The notes under the pieces were generated by a model. The model had not been told where the DNA came from. It worked only from the letters and a program-made list of their open reading frames with translations, and made no database searches. The position numbers were made by a program, and so were the translations under genes. From positions 1,116,001-1,180,000 of the forward strand of contig NZ_JAAGOY010000004.1 of NCBI RefSeq assembly GCF_010500215.1: DNA of 64,000 nucleotides, in the 5' to 3' direction. Positions 42,414-52,885 of the stretch are shown here, in pieces; the first letter of the stretch is position 1; every line of letters starts with the position of its first letter. Origin of the DNA: Aliiroseovarius sp. PrR006. GTDB taxonomy: Bacteria > Pseudomonadota > Alphaproteobacteria > Rhodobacterales > Rhodobacteraceae.

Positions 42414-43051
42414 GAAAAGGCCTCGTCGAAATCTGCGTAGGCGTCGCGGGTACCATCCGCACGTGGGCGCTGTGCGTTCGCTTTGAACGGACCGACGTCC
42501 AAGGTGTCCGCCTGCAACCCAAGATCGATATGGGTGGCAATCAGAGCCGAACCTCCACCTGCCACATGCGCACGCACCGCGTCCGCAAACAATGCAACCG
42601 AGGCCACGTCCAGCGATACAGTCGGTTCGTCCAGTAACCAGATGGGCCGCCCTGTGACCAACAGACGCGCCAGTCCAAGACGCCGCTTCTGCCCTGCTGA
42701 CAGGTTGGCCGAGGGACGTTCAAGCAGCCCGCGCAGATTGAACCCGTCGACGGCTGGCGCGATATCCGCAATGCCGTGGACCGACGCCCAGAAGCGTAGG
42801 TTTTCTTCAACGCTGAGCGTGGCTTTTAGCCCATCGGCATGCGCACCATAGGTAATTTGTTCGGGGTCGGCAGAAACGCTACCAGCCAAAGGGGGTTGCA
42901 ACCCCGCAAGGGTCCGCAACAGTGTGGTTTTTCCCGATCCGTTCGGGCCACGCAGGATCAACACCTGACCGGGGGACAGGGTAAACTCCAACCCCTCCAG
43001 CACCGGCACGCCTCCGCGCGCCACGGTCAGATTTTCGACCCGAAGTTCCAT
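42410..43051 (-). CDS. ccmA: Haem exporter ATPase CcmA
   Basis: ATPase of the CcmABCD complex. 213 residues: Walker [10 protein letters not shown], signature [11 protein letters not shown], Walker [13 protein letters not shown] and the H-loop ATHIDLG. Start 43051 gives the conventional [11 protein letters not shown]-terminus; the frame extends 54 bp further into the intergenic region. Confidence 0.95.
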   Translation of the reverse strand: MELRVENLTVARGGVPVLEGLEFTLSPGQVLILRGPNGSGKTTLLRTLAGLQPPLAGSVSADPEQITYGAHADGLKATLSVEENLRFWASVHGIADIAPAVDGFNLRGLLERPSANLSAGQKRRLGLARLLVTGRPIWLLDEPTVSLDVASVALFADAVRAHVAGGGSALIATHIDLGLQADTLDVGPFKANAQRPRADGTRDAYADFDEAFS

Positions 43052-43061
43052 AGGGAAAGCC

Positions 43062-43415
43062 TTAGACCGGAAGGGCGGCCAGCGCAATGCGGCGGCCCTC
43101 GGCAATCAGGACGTTGTAGGTGCGGCAGGCAGCCGCAGATCCCATCATCTCGATCCCGATCCCGGCGTCTTCGAGTGCCTCGCGTAAAGAGGCGGGCGGA
43201 TGGGCAATTTCGGCACCCGTGCCCAGAAACAGCACGTCGATCTGGTCTTTTAGGGCGGTCAGGGTCGCGATGTCCTCAAGCCCACCCCAGCCAGTTGCGG
43301 TTTCCGCCGTGACCAGCACCGGGCCTTCGATCACCTCGCCCGCGACGCGGAAAAAGCCGGGGCCGTAGCTGTCCACCGGTTGCGCACTGTCGTATCGGAC
43401 TTCGTGAAACTGCAT
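43062..43415 (-). CDS. Mth938-like domain protein (NDUFAF3 family)
   Basis: A 117-residue soluble protein with the Mth938 fold ([34 protein letters not shown]). The mitochondrial relative NDUFAF3 helps assemble complex I; the bacterial role is unknown. It lies with 10-bp gaps between tauE and ccmA, a place it also occupies near secF in other alphaproteobacteria. Confidence 0.88.
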   Translation of the reverse strand: MQFHEVRYDSAQPVDSYGPGFFRVAGEVIEGPVLVTAETATGWGGLEDIATLTALKDQIDVLFLGTGAEIAHPPASLREALEDAGIGIEMMGSAAACRTYNVLIAEGRRIALAALPV

Positions 43416-43425
43416 CGGGATCTCC

Positions 43426-44181
43426 TTAACCTAGGGCAGCGTATAGCCCTGACAGGGCCGATCCTGCAATGATCGCATAGGCAACGCGACGATAGAGCTT
43501 TTCATGCTCTGGGTTAAAAATCCAACCGCCAAGCAAATTGCCCGCCAAATTGGGCAGCATCGCGATCAGCCCCAAGGCCAGCGGCATGCCCAACAGTTTC
43601 CCCAAGCTCATGAACACGCCCAGCATCAGCACGTCATAGAGAAACAGAAACGCCGTGATATTGGCGCGGATCACCCGCGGATTATGGGGCGATGCCATGT
43701 ATAACATGATGACCGGTGGACCGGGGATTCCGGCAGCTCCGCCCAACAAGCCAGATGCGCCGCCAGTGGCCCAGACGGTTTTGGATGTCACCTGCCCTTG
43801 GTACCGCCAGCCGCTGACAAGGGCCGCCAGCATGGCAAGGCTGACCAAGGATACGGCCAGTTTGAAGATAATCGGATCCACGATGAACAAAGCCGCCAAT
43901 CCCAGCGGCAATGTTAGTGCCATGCTAAGCGTAAGGCGCACCAAATCCCGCGGATGGCCATCCTTCAACGCGCGCGGAATAGCGGGGGCAGGCCCGGCCA
44001 GATCCATTACAATCAGAATGGCAATGGCCCAGACCGGGTCAACGATCTGGGCCGCAACTGGTAGAAAAATCAGCGCTGTACCAAATCCCGCAAAGCCGCG
44101 CACCAGCCCGGCCGTAAAGGCAATGGCAAGAAGCCAGCCAAGCCCCGGCAGCGCCAAGGCTTGGGTCAGAAGATCAGGCAT
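43426..44181 (-). CDS. TauE/SafE-family permease
   Basis: A 251-residue membrane protein with about eight helices and two related halves (AFTAGLVRGFAGFGTALIFLP; GGASGLLGGAAGIPGPPVIM). The family exports sulfite, sulfoacetate or similar anions; substrate unknown. The start is uncertain: ATG 44181 overlaps the secDF stop by 8 bp, with another ATG two codons earlier; neither has a clear ribosome site, so coupling to secDF is likely. Confidence 0.85.
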   Translation of the reverse strand: MPDLLTQALALPGLGWLLAIAFTAGLVRGFAGFGTALIFLPVAAQIVDPVWAIAILIVMDLAGPAPAIPRALKDGHPRDLVRLTLSMALTLPLGLAALFIVDPIIFKLAVSLVSLAMLAALVSGWRYQGQVTSKTVWATGGASGLLGGAAGIPGPPVIMLYMASPHNPRVIRANITAFLFLYDVLMLGVFMSLGKLLGMPLALGLIAMLPNLAGNLLGGWIFNPEHEKLYRRVAYAIIAGSALSGLYAALG

Positions 44182-46804
44182 CCACATTGGCAAACTGGTT
44201 GCCAGCGGTGGCGTCGGGCTTTGACCAATCGCGTTTCACGCCAAGGCGCAGCAGGATGGCCGAGGCCACAAAGATCGACGAGTAGGTCCCCACGATCACG
44301 CCCCAGATCATCGCGAAGACGAAGCCACGGATCACATCGCCACCCAGCACATAAAGCGCGATCAGCGCCAAAAGTGTGGTGACAGATGTCATCATGGTTC
44401 GGGCCAGCGTTTCGTTGATCGACAGGTTCAGAACCTCTTTCAGGTCCATCTTCTTATAGCGGCGCAGGTTTTCACGCACACGGTCGAAGACAACCACAGT
44501 GTCGTTCAACGAATAGCCGACGATGGTCAGAAGCGCGGCGATGATGGCCAGATCGAACTTGATGCCCAACAGGCTGAAAATCCCGATGGTCAACACCACG
44601 TCATGCACAAGCGCGGCCACCGCACCCAAGCTGAACTGCCACTCGAATCGCAGCCAGATATAGACCAGAACGGCAGCAATCGCGGCCACAACGGCCAAGA
44701 CGGCTGTGGTCACAAGCTCGCCCGAGACCTTCGGCCCCACGCTTTCCACGCTGGGGAATGTGATCGCTGGATCAACCTCGGCCAGCGCCTGTTCGATCAG
44801 GGTCATGGTCTCCGGCGTGATCGCCTCTTGTCCCTCTTGGGCTTCGATACGGATTTGGCTGACATGCTGGTCAGCGCGGAAGTTCACGTCGTTCACCTGA
44901 ACAATCGAGATGTCGCCAAGTGCCAGCGGCGTCAGAGCGTCACGATAGCTGCCCACATCCACGGCCTGCGTGCTTTCGGTGCGGATCGTGGTGCCGCCGC
45001 GGAAGTCGATACCGAAGTTCAGGCCGATCACAAGGAACAGCACGACCGAAGCGACCATGGCCAGCCCCGAAGCGCCCAGCGTAGCCAGCGAGCGTTTGAA
45101 GAAGTCGAACACGCGGCCTTGGGGGGCAAGGCGGATGCCTTTGATCTCAAAGCTACGCGGGCGTTTGCGTTCGAACCAGATGACGACCATCAGGCGCGTC
45201 AGGAAGATCGCGGTGAAAACCGAGGTGATGATCCCCAGCCCCAGAGTGACCGAGAAGCCACGTACCGGGCCCGAGCCCATGATGAACAGGATCACAGCGG
45301 TGATGAAGGTGGTGATGTTGGCGTCCAGAATGGCCGACAGGGCCTTTTCATAGCCAAGTTCGATGGCGCGAGCGGGGCCGCGACCGGCTTTCAGCTCTTC
45401 CCGGATCCGTTCGAATACAAGCACGTTGGCGTCTACCGCCATACCGATGGTCAACACGATCCCTGCGATACCGGGCAAGGTCAGCGTGGCCCCGATCATC
45501 GACAGAAGGCCGAAAATCATGCCGACGTTCAGGATCAGCGCGACATTGGCGATCACACCGAACCACCCGTAAGAGGCGACCATGAAGATCAGAACGGCCG
45601 CAAAGGCCACCATCGACGCGATCTTACCAGCGTCGATGCTGTCCTGACCCAGTTCCGGGCCAATGGTGCGTTCTTCAACGTAAGTCAGCTCGGCGGGCAG
45701 AGCACCGGCCCGCAAAAGCACGGCCAGATTGGTGGATTCTTCGATCGAGAAGTTACCGGTGATGATACCGGACCCGCCACAGATCTGCTCATTGATCCGC
45801 GGAGCCGAGATGACCTCTTCATCAAGCACAATCGCGAACGGGGCACCCACATTGGCACCAGTATAGTCACAGAACAGACGCGCGCCCGAGACGTTGAACC
45901 GGAAGTTCACTGCAGGCTGGCCGTTTTGGTCAAATGCGGGCTGGGCGTCGTTCAATTGCTCGCCGGTCACAACCGGGGTCTGTTCCAACACATAGTACAC
46001 ACCTTCGTCATCCAACGACGGATAGATTACATTGCGCGGACCGGGTGTGGTCGTTTCATCGGTGGTACGGTTCACGACCGGATGGAAGGTCAGCTTTGCA
46101 GTCTTCCCGATGATTTCTTTCAGTTCCGACGCCGAACCGATACCCGGCACCTGAATCAGAATGCGTGTGTCGCCCTGACGCTGAATGGTCGGTTCACGGG
46201 TGCCAACCTCGTCCACGCGGCGGCGAATGATTTCAAGCGATTGCTGGATGGTGCGGTCGTCGGTTGCAACGCGCTCAGCCTCGGACAAGGTGACGACGAA
46301 CTCGCCCTCACGACCGGTGTTTACCTCGATATCGGTCGAGCCGACACCAGACAAGCTGACCACCGGCTGCGCCAGACCGCGCACAAGTTCAATCGCTTGC
46401 GGCAACGCCTCGGGCTTCGAGATTTTCACGCGTAGTTCAGATGGTGCGCTGTCCTGACGGCGGATCGTGCCGATCGTGGCGCGTTCATCCCGCAGAGCAT
46501 TGCGGATCTCAGGCCAGTAGCCATCCATCCGCGCTTCATAGACGTCTTCGACCTGAACCTCGGCCAGCAAGTGCGCACCGCCGCGCAGATCGAGACCCAG
46601 ATTAACCAGCGCATTCGGCGCCCAATCGGGCCAGGCAGAGCGATCCGCTTCCAGCTCAGGCGTGGTGCCCGTGGTTTCGATCGTGGCCACCGCATCATTA
46701 TGCGTCTCAACGCGGTCATAAAACCCGTTTGGCGACGCAAAATACAGGCCAAGGAGCACGAGCCCCCAGATCACAAGACGTTTCCAAGTTGCGATTTGAA
46801 GCAT
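44174..46804 (-). CDS. secDF: Protein translocase SecDF, fused
   Basis: Uses proton flow to pull proteins out of SecYEG. At 876 residues it joins SecD (N-terminal helix, periplasmic P1 domain, LVNLGLDLRGG, VLVFERIREELKAG) and SecF (from about residue 555; NFGIDFRGGTTI, VVFDRVRENLRRY) in one chain with 12 helices. It follows yajC by 59 bp. The two are separate genes in many other bacteria. Confidence 0.96.
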   Translation of the reverse strand: MLQIATWKRLVIWGLVLLGLYFASPNGFYDRVETHNDAVATIETTGTTPELEADRSAWPDWAPNALVNLGLDLRGGAHLLAEVQVEDVYEARMDGYWPEIRNALRDERATIGTIRRQDSAPSELRVKISKPEALPQAIELVRGLAQPVVSLSGVGSTDIEVNTGREGEFVVTLSEAERVATDDRTIQQSLEIIRRRVDEVGTREPTIQRQGDTRILIQVPGIGSASELKEIIGKTAKLTFHPVVNRTTDETTTPGPRNVIYPSLDDEGVYYVLEQTPVVTGEQLNDAQPAFDQNGQPAVNFRFNVSGARLFCDYTGANVGAPFAIVLDEEVISAPRINEQICGGSGIITGNFSIEESTNLAVLLRAGALPAELTYVEERTIGPELGQDSIDAGKIASMVAFAAVLIFMVASYGWFGVIANVALILNVGMIFGLLSMIGATLTLPGIAGIVLTIGMAVDANVLVFERIREELKAGRGPARAIELGYEKALSAILDANITTFITAVILFIMGSGPVRGFSVTLGLGIITSVFTAIFLTRLMVVIWFERKRPRSFEIKGIRLAPQGRVFDFFKRSLATLGASGLAMVASVVLFLVIGLNFGIDFRGGTTIRTESTQAVDVGSYRDALTPLALGDISIVQVNDVNFRADQHVSQIRIEAQEGQEAITPETMTLIEQALAEVDPAITFPSVESVGPKVSGELVTTAVLAVVAAIAAVLVYIWLRFEWQFSLGAVAALVHDVVLTIGIFSLLGIKFDLAIIAALLTIVGYSLNDTVVVFDRVRENLRRYKKMDLKEVLNLSINETLARTMMTSVTTLLALIALYVLGGDVIRGFVFAMIWGVIVGTYSSIFVASAILLRLGVKRDWSKPDATAGNQFANVDA

Positions 46805-46863
46805 GTGCCCCTGCCCTATAAATTCTTGTTATTCAGTTGTTTGGGTCGGAAAACCCGCACCGA

Positions 46864-47193
46864 TCAGCTTTCGACCGGCTCGGTTTTACCCATGACGTTC
46901 ACGATGGTCGAACGCACAACGCGGACTTTCACACCCGATGCGATTTCAACTTCGACCTCTGTGTCGTCTTTAACCTTGGTGATCTTGCCGATCACGCCGC
47001 CCTGCGTCACGATCTGATCGCCCTTGCGCAGCGCACCAAGCATCGACTGATGCTCTTTCATTTTCTTCTGCTGGGGGCGGATCATGAAGAAGTACATGAT
47101 GGCAAAAACCAGCACCATGGGGACCAGCATCCCGTTCAGAAGTCCACCCGCAGGCGCGCCCGCAGCTTGTGCAAAAGCAGGAGTTACAAACAT
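46864..47193 (-). CDS. yajC: Translocase accessory protein YajC
   Basis: A 109-residue protein with one membrane helix (residues 20-40, LVPMVLVFAIMYFFMIRPQQK) and a basic/acidic cytosolic domain (LRKGDQIVTQGGVIGKITKV). It associates with SecDF. First gene of the leftward run to ccmG. Start 47193 is used as the frame upstream has no family match. Confidence 0.94.
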   Translation of the reverse strand: MFVTPAFAQAAGAPAGGLLNGMLVPMVLVFAIMYFFMIRPQQKKMKEHQSMLGALRKGDQIVTQGGVIGKITKVKDDTEVEVEIASGVKVRVVRSTIVNVMGKTEPVES

Positions 47194-47358
47194 CGTTATG
47201 TCCCTTTCTTCGTGGGCTGGTCCCTGTGCCTGCCCGAATGTCCGGCGCACCCTATATGGGGGTCTGAGGGTTGTCCAGCAAGCAGCGGGGTGGATTTCTC
47301 TTCCCCCCGGCGCGCCCATCTGGCATATGCGCGTCAGGTATAATCAAAGGACAGATCC

Positions 47359-48651
47359 ATGCATGATATCCGCCTGATCCGCGACACCCCCGAAGCGTTC
47401 GACAAGGCTATGGCCCGTCGGGGCCTTTCGGCACTGTCGGGCGAGGTTTTGTCACTGGATGAAAATCGTCGCGCAGCCATTCTGGCCGCCGAAACCGCTC
47501 AGGCCGAGGCTAACAAGGCTGCCAAATCCGTCGGGGCTGCGAAAGCGTCGGGCGACGAGGCCGAGTTCGAGCGTCTGCGCGCCCTTGTTGGTGAAAAGAA
47601 AGCCGAGATCGCCAGCCTGAACGAGCAGGCGAAAGAACTGGACGGCAAGCTGACCGATCTGCTGATGGGTCTGCCCAACATCGTGGCCGATGACGTGCCG
47701 GATGGGGAAGACGAAGACGACAATGTCGAAATCAACCGCTGGGGCACCCCGCGTGAATTCGCATTCAAGCCGGTTGAGCACTATGAACTGCCCGCTGTGC
47801 AGGACGGTCTGGATTTCGAAACCGCCGCGAAACTGTCTGGCTCGCGTTTCATGGTTCTGTCGGGCGCCGTTGCCCGCCTGCACCGCGCTCTGGCTCAGTT
47901 CATGCTGGACGTACACGTCAATGACAACGACCTGACCGAGACTTGGACCCCGGTTCTGGTCAAGGAAGAGATGATGCGCGGCACGGGTCAGCTGCCGAAA
48001 TTTGGCGAGGACAGCTATCAGACAACCAACGGCTGGTGGCTGGTGCCGACCGCCGAGGTGCCGCTAACCAATATCGTCAACGGTGCAACGGTCGAAGAAG
48101 GCTATCTGCCCCGCCGTTATGTGGCCCACACCCAGTGTTTCCGCTCGGAAGCGGGCTCGGCTGGCCGTGACACCGCAGGCATGCTGCGTCAGCACCAGTT
48201 CGAGAAAGTCGAGATGGTGTCGATCACCAAACCGGACGAGAGCGAAGCCGAACACAAGCGTATGACCCGCTGTGCCGAGGACATTCTGGAACGTCTGGGC
48301 CTGCCCTATCGCACTGTGGTTCTGTGCACCGGCGATATCGGCTTTGGCGCGATCCGTACGCACGATATCGAGGTCTGGCTGCCCGGTCAGAACACCTACC
48401 GCGAGATCAGTTCGATCTCGACCTGCGGCGACTTCCAAGCGCGTCGCATGAACGCACGGATGAAGCCCACCGAGGGCGGCAAGCCTGTGTTCCTGCACAC
48501 GCTGAACGGCTCGGGCCTTGCAGTCGGCCGCGCGCTGATCGCTGTTCTGGAAAACGGTCAGGAAGAGGACGGATCGGTCACCGTGCCCGCGGCGCTGCAC
48601 CCCTATCTGGGCGGCAAAACCCGGATCACGGCGGAAGGTCAGCTGGCCTAA
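47359..48651 (+). CDS. serS: Seryl-tRNA synthetase
   Basis: Charges tRNA-Ser. 430 residues: an N-terminal coiled-coil arm (residues 30-100) that reads the tRNA long arm, class II motif 2 ([21 protein letters not shown]) near residue 265 and motif 3 ([17 protein letters not shown]) near 385. AGGACAG precedes the ATG. It is divergent from yajC across 165 bp. Confidence 0.97.
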   Translation: MHDIRLIRDTPEAFDKAMARRGLSALSGEVLSLDENRRAAILAAETAQAEANKAAKSVGAAKASGDEAEFERLRALVGEKKAEIASLNEQAKELDGKLTDLLMGLPNIVADDVPDGEDEDDNVEINRWGTPREFAFKPVEHYELPAVQDGLDFETAAKLSGSRFMVLSGAVARLHRALAQFMLDVHVNDNDLTETWTPVLVKEEMMRGTGQLPKFGEDSYQTTNGWWLVPTAEVPLTNIVNGATVEEGYLPRRYVAHTQCFRSEAGSAGRDTAGMLRQHQFEKVEMVSITKPDESEAEHKRMTRCAEDILERLGLPYRTVVLCTGDIGFGAIRTHDIEVWLPGQNTYREISSISTCGDFQARRMNARMKPTEGGKPVFLHTLNGSGLAVGRALIAVLENGQEEDGSVTVPAALHPYLGGKTRITAEGQLA

Positions 48652-48660
48652 GCCCCTGGT

Positions 48661-49797
48661 CTATTTCAAAAGATCCTCGATGACGGGATCAAGGGTGCGC
48701 GGACGATAAGACGTCTGACGCACCCTTTCTTTTGCGGCTCCTGAAATCTGGCGGACCGGGCTGTTGGGGTCGTGCAGAAGCGTGCGATCACACAGCAACA
48801 GCCCCCACAGATTACGCCAGACGGGTTGCAGTGCAGCCCCCCGATCATCCGCGTTCACATCAGCGACGGTCAGAAGGCCTTGCAGCCGCGACGGGTTGAA
48901 ATCCAGCGCGCGTTCCTGCGCCCCCGCGACGATCCACGCCGTTGGAAAAGCGGACAGTTCCGGGGCTGCGCCCGATCCACCGACAATCCCGTGATTGCCC
49001 GCAAACCACAGCTGCTGATAACGCGAGGTACTGCCTGTGATCTCTCCGTTCAGCTTGTCCAGATTGGTCCAGAGCGCGGGCGGAAAGTGCTTGCGCCGCT
49101 CGTCAATCGCCACCGCATGACGCGCCGCACCGACGGACCGCGATAGGTCGGCATCGTGAAACGCGTAGCGCGCATTCAGGAAACGGGCGAGTGGGCCGAG
49201 GAACGCAGGCACCCCCAGTGCGCCCACCGTATCCCAGACGCCGACATAGGTGATATCCAGCAGGTGACAGTCGATCCCCTGCACCCTGCGCCATTCCGCG
49301 TCCTGCGGGCTGGTGGCAACCTCAGGCGACATGGATAGACGTGCCGCCATAGTGGGTTCGCTGTCGGGGTGCGAGTTACGGCCCTCGCGCGCACGATACA
49401 TGCGCATCGCCTCGGGGATCATATCGGTTCGGTTGGATGGCAGAATGCCCGCCGTGCGGATCAAGCCTGCAAGCGAGCGCGCAGTGTACGCCCCACGGGA
49501 AAAGCCGAAGATATAGATCTGATCGCCGGGTTCATAGGTAAACAGCAGAGCGCGATAGGCTTCCAGAATACGGTCATCCAAGCCCCAGCCAAGCGCGCCA
49601 CCAAGGACCTTGTCCATGAACCTGGACACCTTGGTCACGCCCTGCCCACTGCCCACACCGGGCAGATAATGCACGACCTGTGTAACGCCATCGCGTGCGG
49701 TGGGTCGGATCGCCTGCGCGATGCGCAACACATGGGCGGGGTTGCGCGCGTCGGATCGGTTCCAGGTTCCGTCACAGAAAATGGCGATGCGTTTCAT
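48661..49797 (-). CDS. DUF2235 alpha/beta hydrolase
   Basis: A 378-residue protein of the DUF2235 (Tle1-like) family: IFCDGTWN at the N-terminus, nucleophile elbow GFSRGA with Ser100, Asp in GVWDTVGALG and His in WFAGNHGIVGG. Relatives include type VI secretion phospholipases, but the plain single-domain form with no signal peptide and no vgrG, immunity or secretion gene nearby argues for a housekeeping esterase. It converges on serS. Confidence 0.87.
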   Translation of the reverse strand: MKRIAIFCDGTWNRSDARNPAHVLRIAQAIRPTARDGVTQVVHYLPGVGSGQGVTKVSRFMDKVLGGALGWGLDDRILEAYRALLFTYEPGDQIYIFGFSRGAYTARSLAGLIRTAGILPSNRTDMIPEAMRMYRAREGRNSHPDSEPTMAARLSMSPEVATSPQDAEWRRVQGIDCHLLDITYVGVWDTVGALGVPAFLGPLARFLNARYAFHDADLSRSVGAARHAVAIDERRKHFPPALWTNLDKLNGEITGSTSRYQQLWFAGNHGIVGGSGAAPELSAFPTAWIVAGAQERALDFNPSRLQGLLTVADVNADDRGAALQPVWRNLWGLLLCDRTLLHDPNSPVRQISGAAKERVRQTSYRPRTLDPVIEDLLK

Positions 49798-49868
49798 ATC
49801 AGCCTCGGTTTTGGATACCGAAGCTTAGCATGCCACGATGGGTTGAGAAATCTTTTGACGAGACGGGC

Positions 49869-50714
49869 TTAGTCCAGCGTGACGCCCTTACGCCCCGCCA
49901 GATCCGTAAAGTATTGCCACGCCACACGGCCCGAACGCGCCCCGCGCGTGGCTTGCCATTCAATCGCCTCGGCCCACAGGGTGTCGTCATCAATCTCGAC
50001 CCCGTAGGCGGCACAATAGCCGCGGATCATCGACAGGTATTCGTCCTGATCACAGGGATGGAAACCCAGCCACAGGCCGAAACGATCCGAGAGCGAAACT
50101 TTCTCTTCAACCGCTTCCGAAGGGTTGATCGCTGACTGACGCTCGTTCTCGATCATGTCCCGCGGCATCAGGTGGCGGCGGTTTGACGTGGCATAAAAGA
50201 CCACGTTGTCCGGACGACCCTCGATCCCTCCATCCAGCACGGCTTTTAGCGACTTATAGTGCTGGTCGTCGTGGCTGAAGGACAGGTCATCACAGAACAG
50301 CAAAAAGCGATATTCAGACCCGCGCAAAAGGTTCAGAAGGCGCGACACCGAGGGCAGGTCTTCGCGCTGCAACTCCACGATCTTCAGGGGCTTCCCGCGG
50401 TTCAGAATCTCGGCATGGACGGCCTTGACCAAGGACGATTTCCCCATGCCCCGCGCGCCCCAAAGCAGCGCGTTGTTGGCGGGTAAGCCATCGGCAAATT
50501 GCAGGGTGTTTTCCAAAAGCGTATCGCGCGAGCGGTTCACGCCGACCAGCAGCTCCAACGCGACGCGCGAGACCTTCTGAACGGGTTCCAACCGGTCCGG
50601 CGAGACATGCCAGACGAAAGCATCCGCACTGTCGAAATTCGGGGCCTCGAACGGCGCGGGTGACATGCGTTCCAATGCCTCGGCAATGCGTTTCATCATG
50701 TCCTGATCCGCCAT
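49869..50714 (-). CDS. DUF815-family AAA-type ATPase
   Basis: A 281-residue P-loop protein: Walker A GARGMGKSSL (from about residue 85), Walker B FLLFCDDLSF, and a sensor-like TSNRRHL. The family is widespread in alphaproteobacteria and uncharacterised. It lies 71 bp upstream of the DUF2235 gene on the same strand. An inverted repeat (50747-50783) is found in its leader. Confidence 0.9.
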   Translation of the reverse strand: MADQDMMKRIAEALERMSPAPFEAPNFDSADAFVWHVSPDRLEPVQKVSRVALELLVGVNRSRDTLLENTLQFADGLPANNALLWGARGMGKSSLVKAVHAEILNRGKPLKIVELQREDLPSVSRLLNLLRGSEYRFLLFCDDLSFSHDDQHYKSLKAVLDGGIEGRPDNVVFYATSNRRHLMPRDMIENERQSAINPSEAVEEKVSLSDRFGLWLGFHPCDQDEYLSMIRGYCAAYGVEIDDDTLWAEAIEWQATRGARSGRVAWQYFTDLAGRKGVTLD

Positions 50715-50746
50715 TGGGGTAGTCCTTCCTACGATCGTAAATCTTG

Positions 50747-50783
50747 GACCTTTAAAGCGCGGATGGGGCGGATTTTAAAGGTC
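50747..50783. promoter_or_regulatory. Inverted repeat upstream of the DUF815 gene
   Basis: GACCTTTAAA (50747-50756) and TTTAAAGGTC (50774-50783) are perfect 10-bp complements 17 bp apart, 33 bp before the DUF815 start. This may be an operator or a leader hairpin. Confidence 0.5.
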
Positions 50784-50804
50784 TAAGAAATCCCGCAGAT
50801 GAAA

Positions 50805-50830
50805 AAAGCGCGCCCAATTGGGCGCGCTTT
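50805..50830 (-). terminator. Terminator of tatABC
   Basis: A 26-bp perfect palindrome centred on AATT (13-bp arms) with TTTTTT following on the minus strand, 24 bp after the tatC stop. Confidence 0.92.
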
Positions 50831-50853
50831 GAATTCTTATGACCTACGAGGGA

Positions 50854-51816
50854 TCAGCGGCCGGTTTCGACCATGCCCGGATCATCTTCGGGATCATCAT
50901 CCGGACCACCATCGGGGTCGTTGCTGGGATCCTCGTCCTCGCCGTCATCCTCGTCTTCGTCGAATTCGGCCATCAGCTCGTCTTCGACTTCCTCGTCGTC
51001 CTCGTCGAACCACAGACCTTGGGCGCGCAGATCGGCTTCGCGCTTTTTCTCAACCCGCTTCACCAGTTGGATCGAAATTTCATAAAGGCCGTAGACTACA
51101 ACGAACAGAATGACCTGCGTGATGACATCGGGCGGCGTAACCAGTGCGGCCAGAACAAGAATGCCCACGACGGCATATTTACGGACGTCCGCAAGACCTT
51201 GCGAGGAGACCAGACCGGCCTTACCCATCAGCGTCAACAGCACGGGCAGTTGGAAGCAGAGACCAAAGGCCACGATGAACTTGATCGACAGGCGCAGGTA
51301 TTCCTGCACAGAACCTTGGAAATCGATTGACGCCTCGACCCCAGTTTCAGCGACGTTACCGGTTTGCTGGAAGCCAAGGAAAAAGTCGAAGGCCAGCGGC
51401 ATGACCACGTAGAATGCGAATGATGCCCCGATCAGGAACATAATCGGTGAGGCAAGCATGAAGGGCAGAAACGCGTTCCGTTCGTTCTTATAAAGGCCCG
51501 GCGCCACGAAGCGCCACAACTGGTAGCTGATATAGGGAAAGGACAGAACCAAGCCCCCAAACAGCGAGATCGAGATCGCCACAAAGAAGCCTTCTTGCAG
51601 CTTGATCAGGATCAGTCCGCAATCGTCCTGACCACGCTCAGCCATGGTCGAGCACAGCGGCTCGGTCAGGAAGTTGAAAATCGGATTCCAGACCGTAAAG
51701 CAGATCACCATGCCGATGATGAAAGCAATGGCAGAATGGATCAGCCGCGTGCGCAGCTCGGCCAAATGCTCGATCAGCGGGGCCGAGCTGTCTTCGATCT
51801 CGTCAGTGTCGCTCAT
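50854..51816 (-). CDS. tatC: Twin-arginine translocase subunit TatC
   Basis: Receptor for folded proteins with twin-arginine signals. 320 residues: [16 protein letters not shown] at the N-terminus, six helices and the conserved [17 protein letters not shown] loop. After the last helix comes an unusually acidic tail of about 55 residues rich in Asp/Glu ([19 protein letters not shown]). The start overlaps the tatB stop as ATGA. Confidence 0.96.
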   Translation of the reverse strand: MSDTDEIEDSSAPLIEHLAELRTRLIHSAIAFIIGMVICFTVWNPIFNFLTEPLCSTMAERGQDDCGLILIKLQEGFFVAISISLFGGLVLSFPYISYQLWRFVAPGLYKNERNAFLPFMLASPIMFLIGASFAFYVVMPLAFDFFLGFQQTGNVAETGVEASIDFQGSVQEYLRLSIKFIVAFGLCFQLPVLLTLMGKAGLVSSQGLADVRKYAVVGILVLAALVTPPDVITQVILFVVVYGLYEISIQLVKRVEKKREADLRAQGLWFDEDDEEVEDELMAEFDEDEDDGEDEDPSNDPDGGPDDDPEDDPGMVETGR

Positions 51817-52418
51817 GCGTCAGATGTGTCCGTGGATTTGGGCTTGGCCGCCGGTTTCTTCGCAGCCGGTTTCGTGGCGGCTGGTTTCTTAGCAGGTGCC
51901 TTTTGGGGGCTGGGCTTTTTCGCGGCGGGTTTCTTGGCAGCGGGTTTCTTGACCGTCTTGGACTTGGCTGCGGGCTTTTCGGCCTTGGCATCCTTTGCCT
52001 TCGCTTTCGCAGCGGGCTTGGCGCTGGCAGCGCTGATTTTCTCGGCGGCCTTGGCGGTGTCTTCCGCCAGCTTGGCGCGCTCCTCGGCCTCTTTGGCTTT
52101 CAAGGACGCGTCTGTTTCTTTCTGGTCGCGCCGGGCCTTAGAGGGGTCCCATTTCTCGAACCCATCTGCGGCTTTGTTCAGCGCATCCAACCCCATCGAC
52201 TTGGGTGAGGTGGCCGATTTCAACGTGCTGGCAATGTCTTTTGCCCCACTTTCATCCGCCGCGTCGTTCATCGCCTGCGTAAACTCGCGCCCCATCTGGC
52301 GGGCACGGGCGGTGAAGCGGCCAAGCGTGCGGAACATGCCGGGCAGGTCCTTGGGACCCACCACAATCAAAGCCACCACGCCGATGACCAGAAGCTCGGT
52401 AAACCCGATATCGAACAT
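51813..52418 (-). CDS. tatB: Twin-arginine translocase subunit TatB, long basic tail
   Basis: Single-helix Tat receptor subunit: [21 protein letters not shown], then the amphipathic helix [20 protein letters not shown]. The 201-residue length includes a C-terminal half built of Lys/Ala/Pro repeats ([12 protein letters not shown]) like histone H1 tails. TatC has a matching acidic tail, so the two may attract each other (inference). 24 bp after tatA. Confidence 0.93.
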   Translation of the reverse strand: MFDIGFTELLVIGVVALIVVGPKDLPGMFRTLGRFTARARQMGREFTQAMNDAADESGAKDIASTLKSATSPKSMGLDALNKAADGFEKWDPSKARRDQKETDASLKAKEAEERAKLAEDTAKAAEKISAASAKPAAKAKAKDAKAEKPAAKSKTVKKPAAKKPAAKKPSPQKAPAKKPAATKPAAKKPAAKPKSTDTSDA

Positions 52419-52442
52419 AGGCAGCGCCTTTCCTTAGGCGGC

Positions 52443-52658
52443 TTACGCCTTGTCTTTTTCGGTCTCGGGGGTCACGTCCTTGGCCACGTCAGCGGCTTGA
52501 TCCTCGATTTCCTGCTTGCCGTCATCCACGCCTTTTTTGAACGCGGTAATGCCTTTGCCCACTTCGCCCATCAGCGACGAGATTTTGCCGCGGCCGAACA
52601 GAACCAGCACCACGACGGCAATCAGCAGAAGGCCCGGAAGGCCGATATTGTTGAGCAT
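52443..52658 (-). CDS. tatA: Twin-arginine translocase subunit TatA
   Basis: Forms the Tat pore on demand. 71 residues: membrane helix [19 protein letters not shown], then an amphipathic helix [19 protein letters not shown] and an acidic tail. ATG 52658 has AGGGAG eight bases upstream. First gene of tatABC; a weak promoter (TTGAAC at 52742-52737, TAAATG at 52720-52715, 16-bp spacing) may lie ahead. Confidence 0.95.
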   Translation of the reverse strand: MLNNIGLPGLLLIAVVVLVLFGRGKISSLMGEVGKGITAFKKGVDDGKQEIEDQAADVAKDVTPETEKDKA

Positions 52659-52885
52659 ATTTTTCTCCCTAGTCCGAAAGCTTTTCGCAGCTTTCGCAGA
52701 TATATCGCCCTGAACATTTATTGCGTCATGCGGGAAGTTCAAAGCCCCAAAGGGAAAAAACTGCGAAAACGGTGGAATTTTCGTCGTAATCGGGGCGCGA
52801 TGTCGCAGGGCCGATAGCCAAAAGTAGGGGCAAAACGCGAGTATTTCCGCTTGCAGCGTGCCTCGATTCTATTGCCGCTTATGGG

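Noticed and set aside
44603-46435. 610-codon open frame opposite secDF
   Set aside because: Shadow frame rich in His, Gln and Arg; secDF on the other strand is intact and conserved.
48661-49797. DUF2235 hydrolase as a type VI secretion effector
   Set aside because: No vgrG, PAAR, adaptor or immunity gene is near and the protein is a plain single domain, so an effector role is not supported.
51843-51990. Short DNA repeats that could suggest a CRISPR or tandem-repeat array
   Set aside because: They encode the Lys/Ala/Pro repeats of TatB; units are short, imperfect and without spacers. No CRISPR array was seen in the window.
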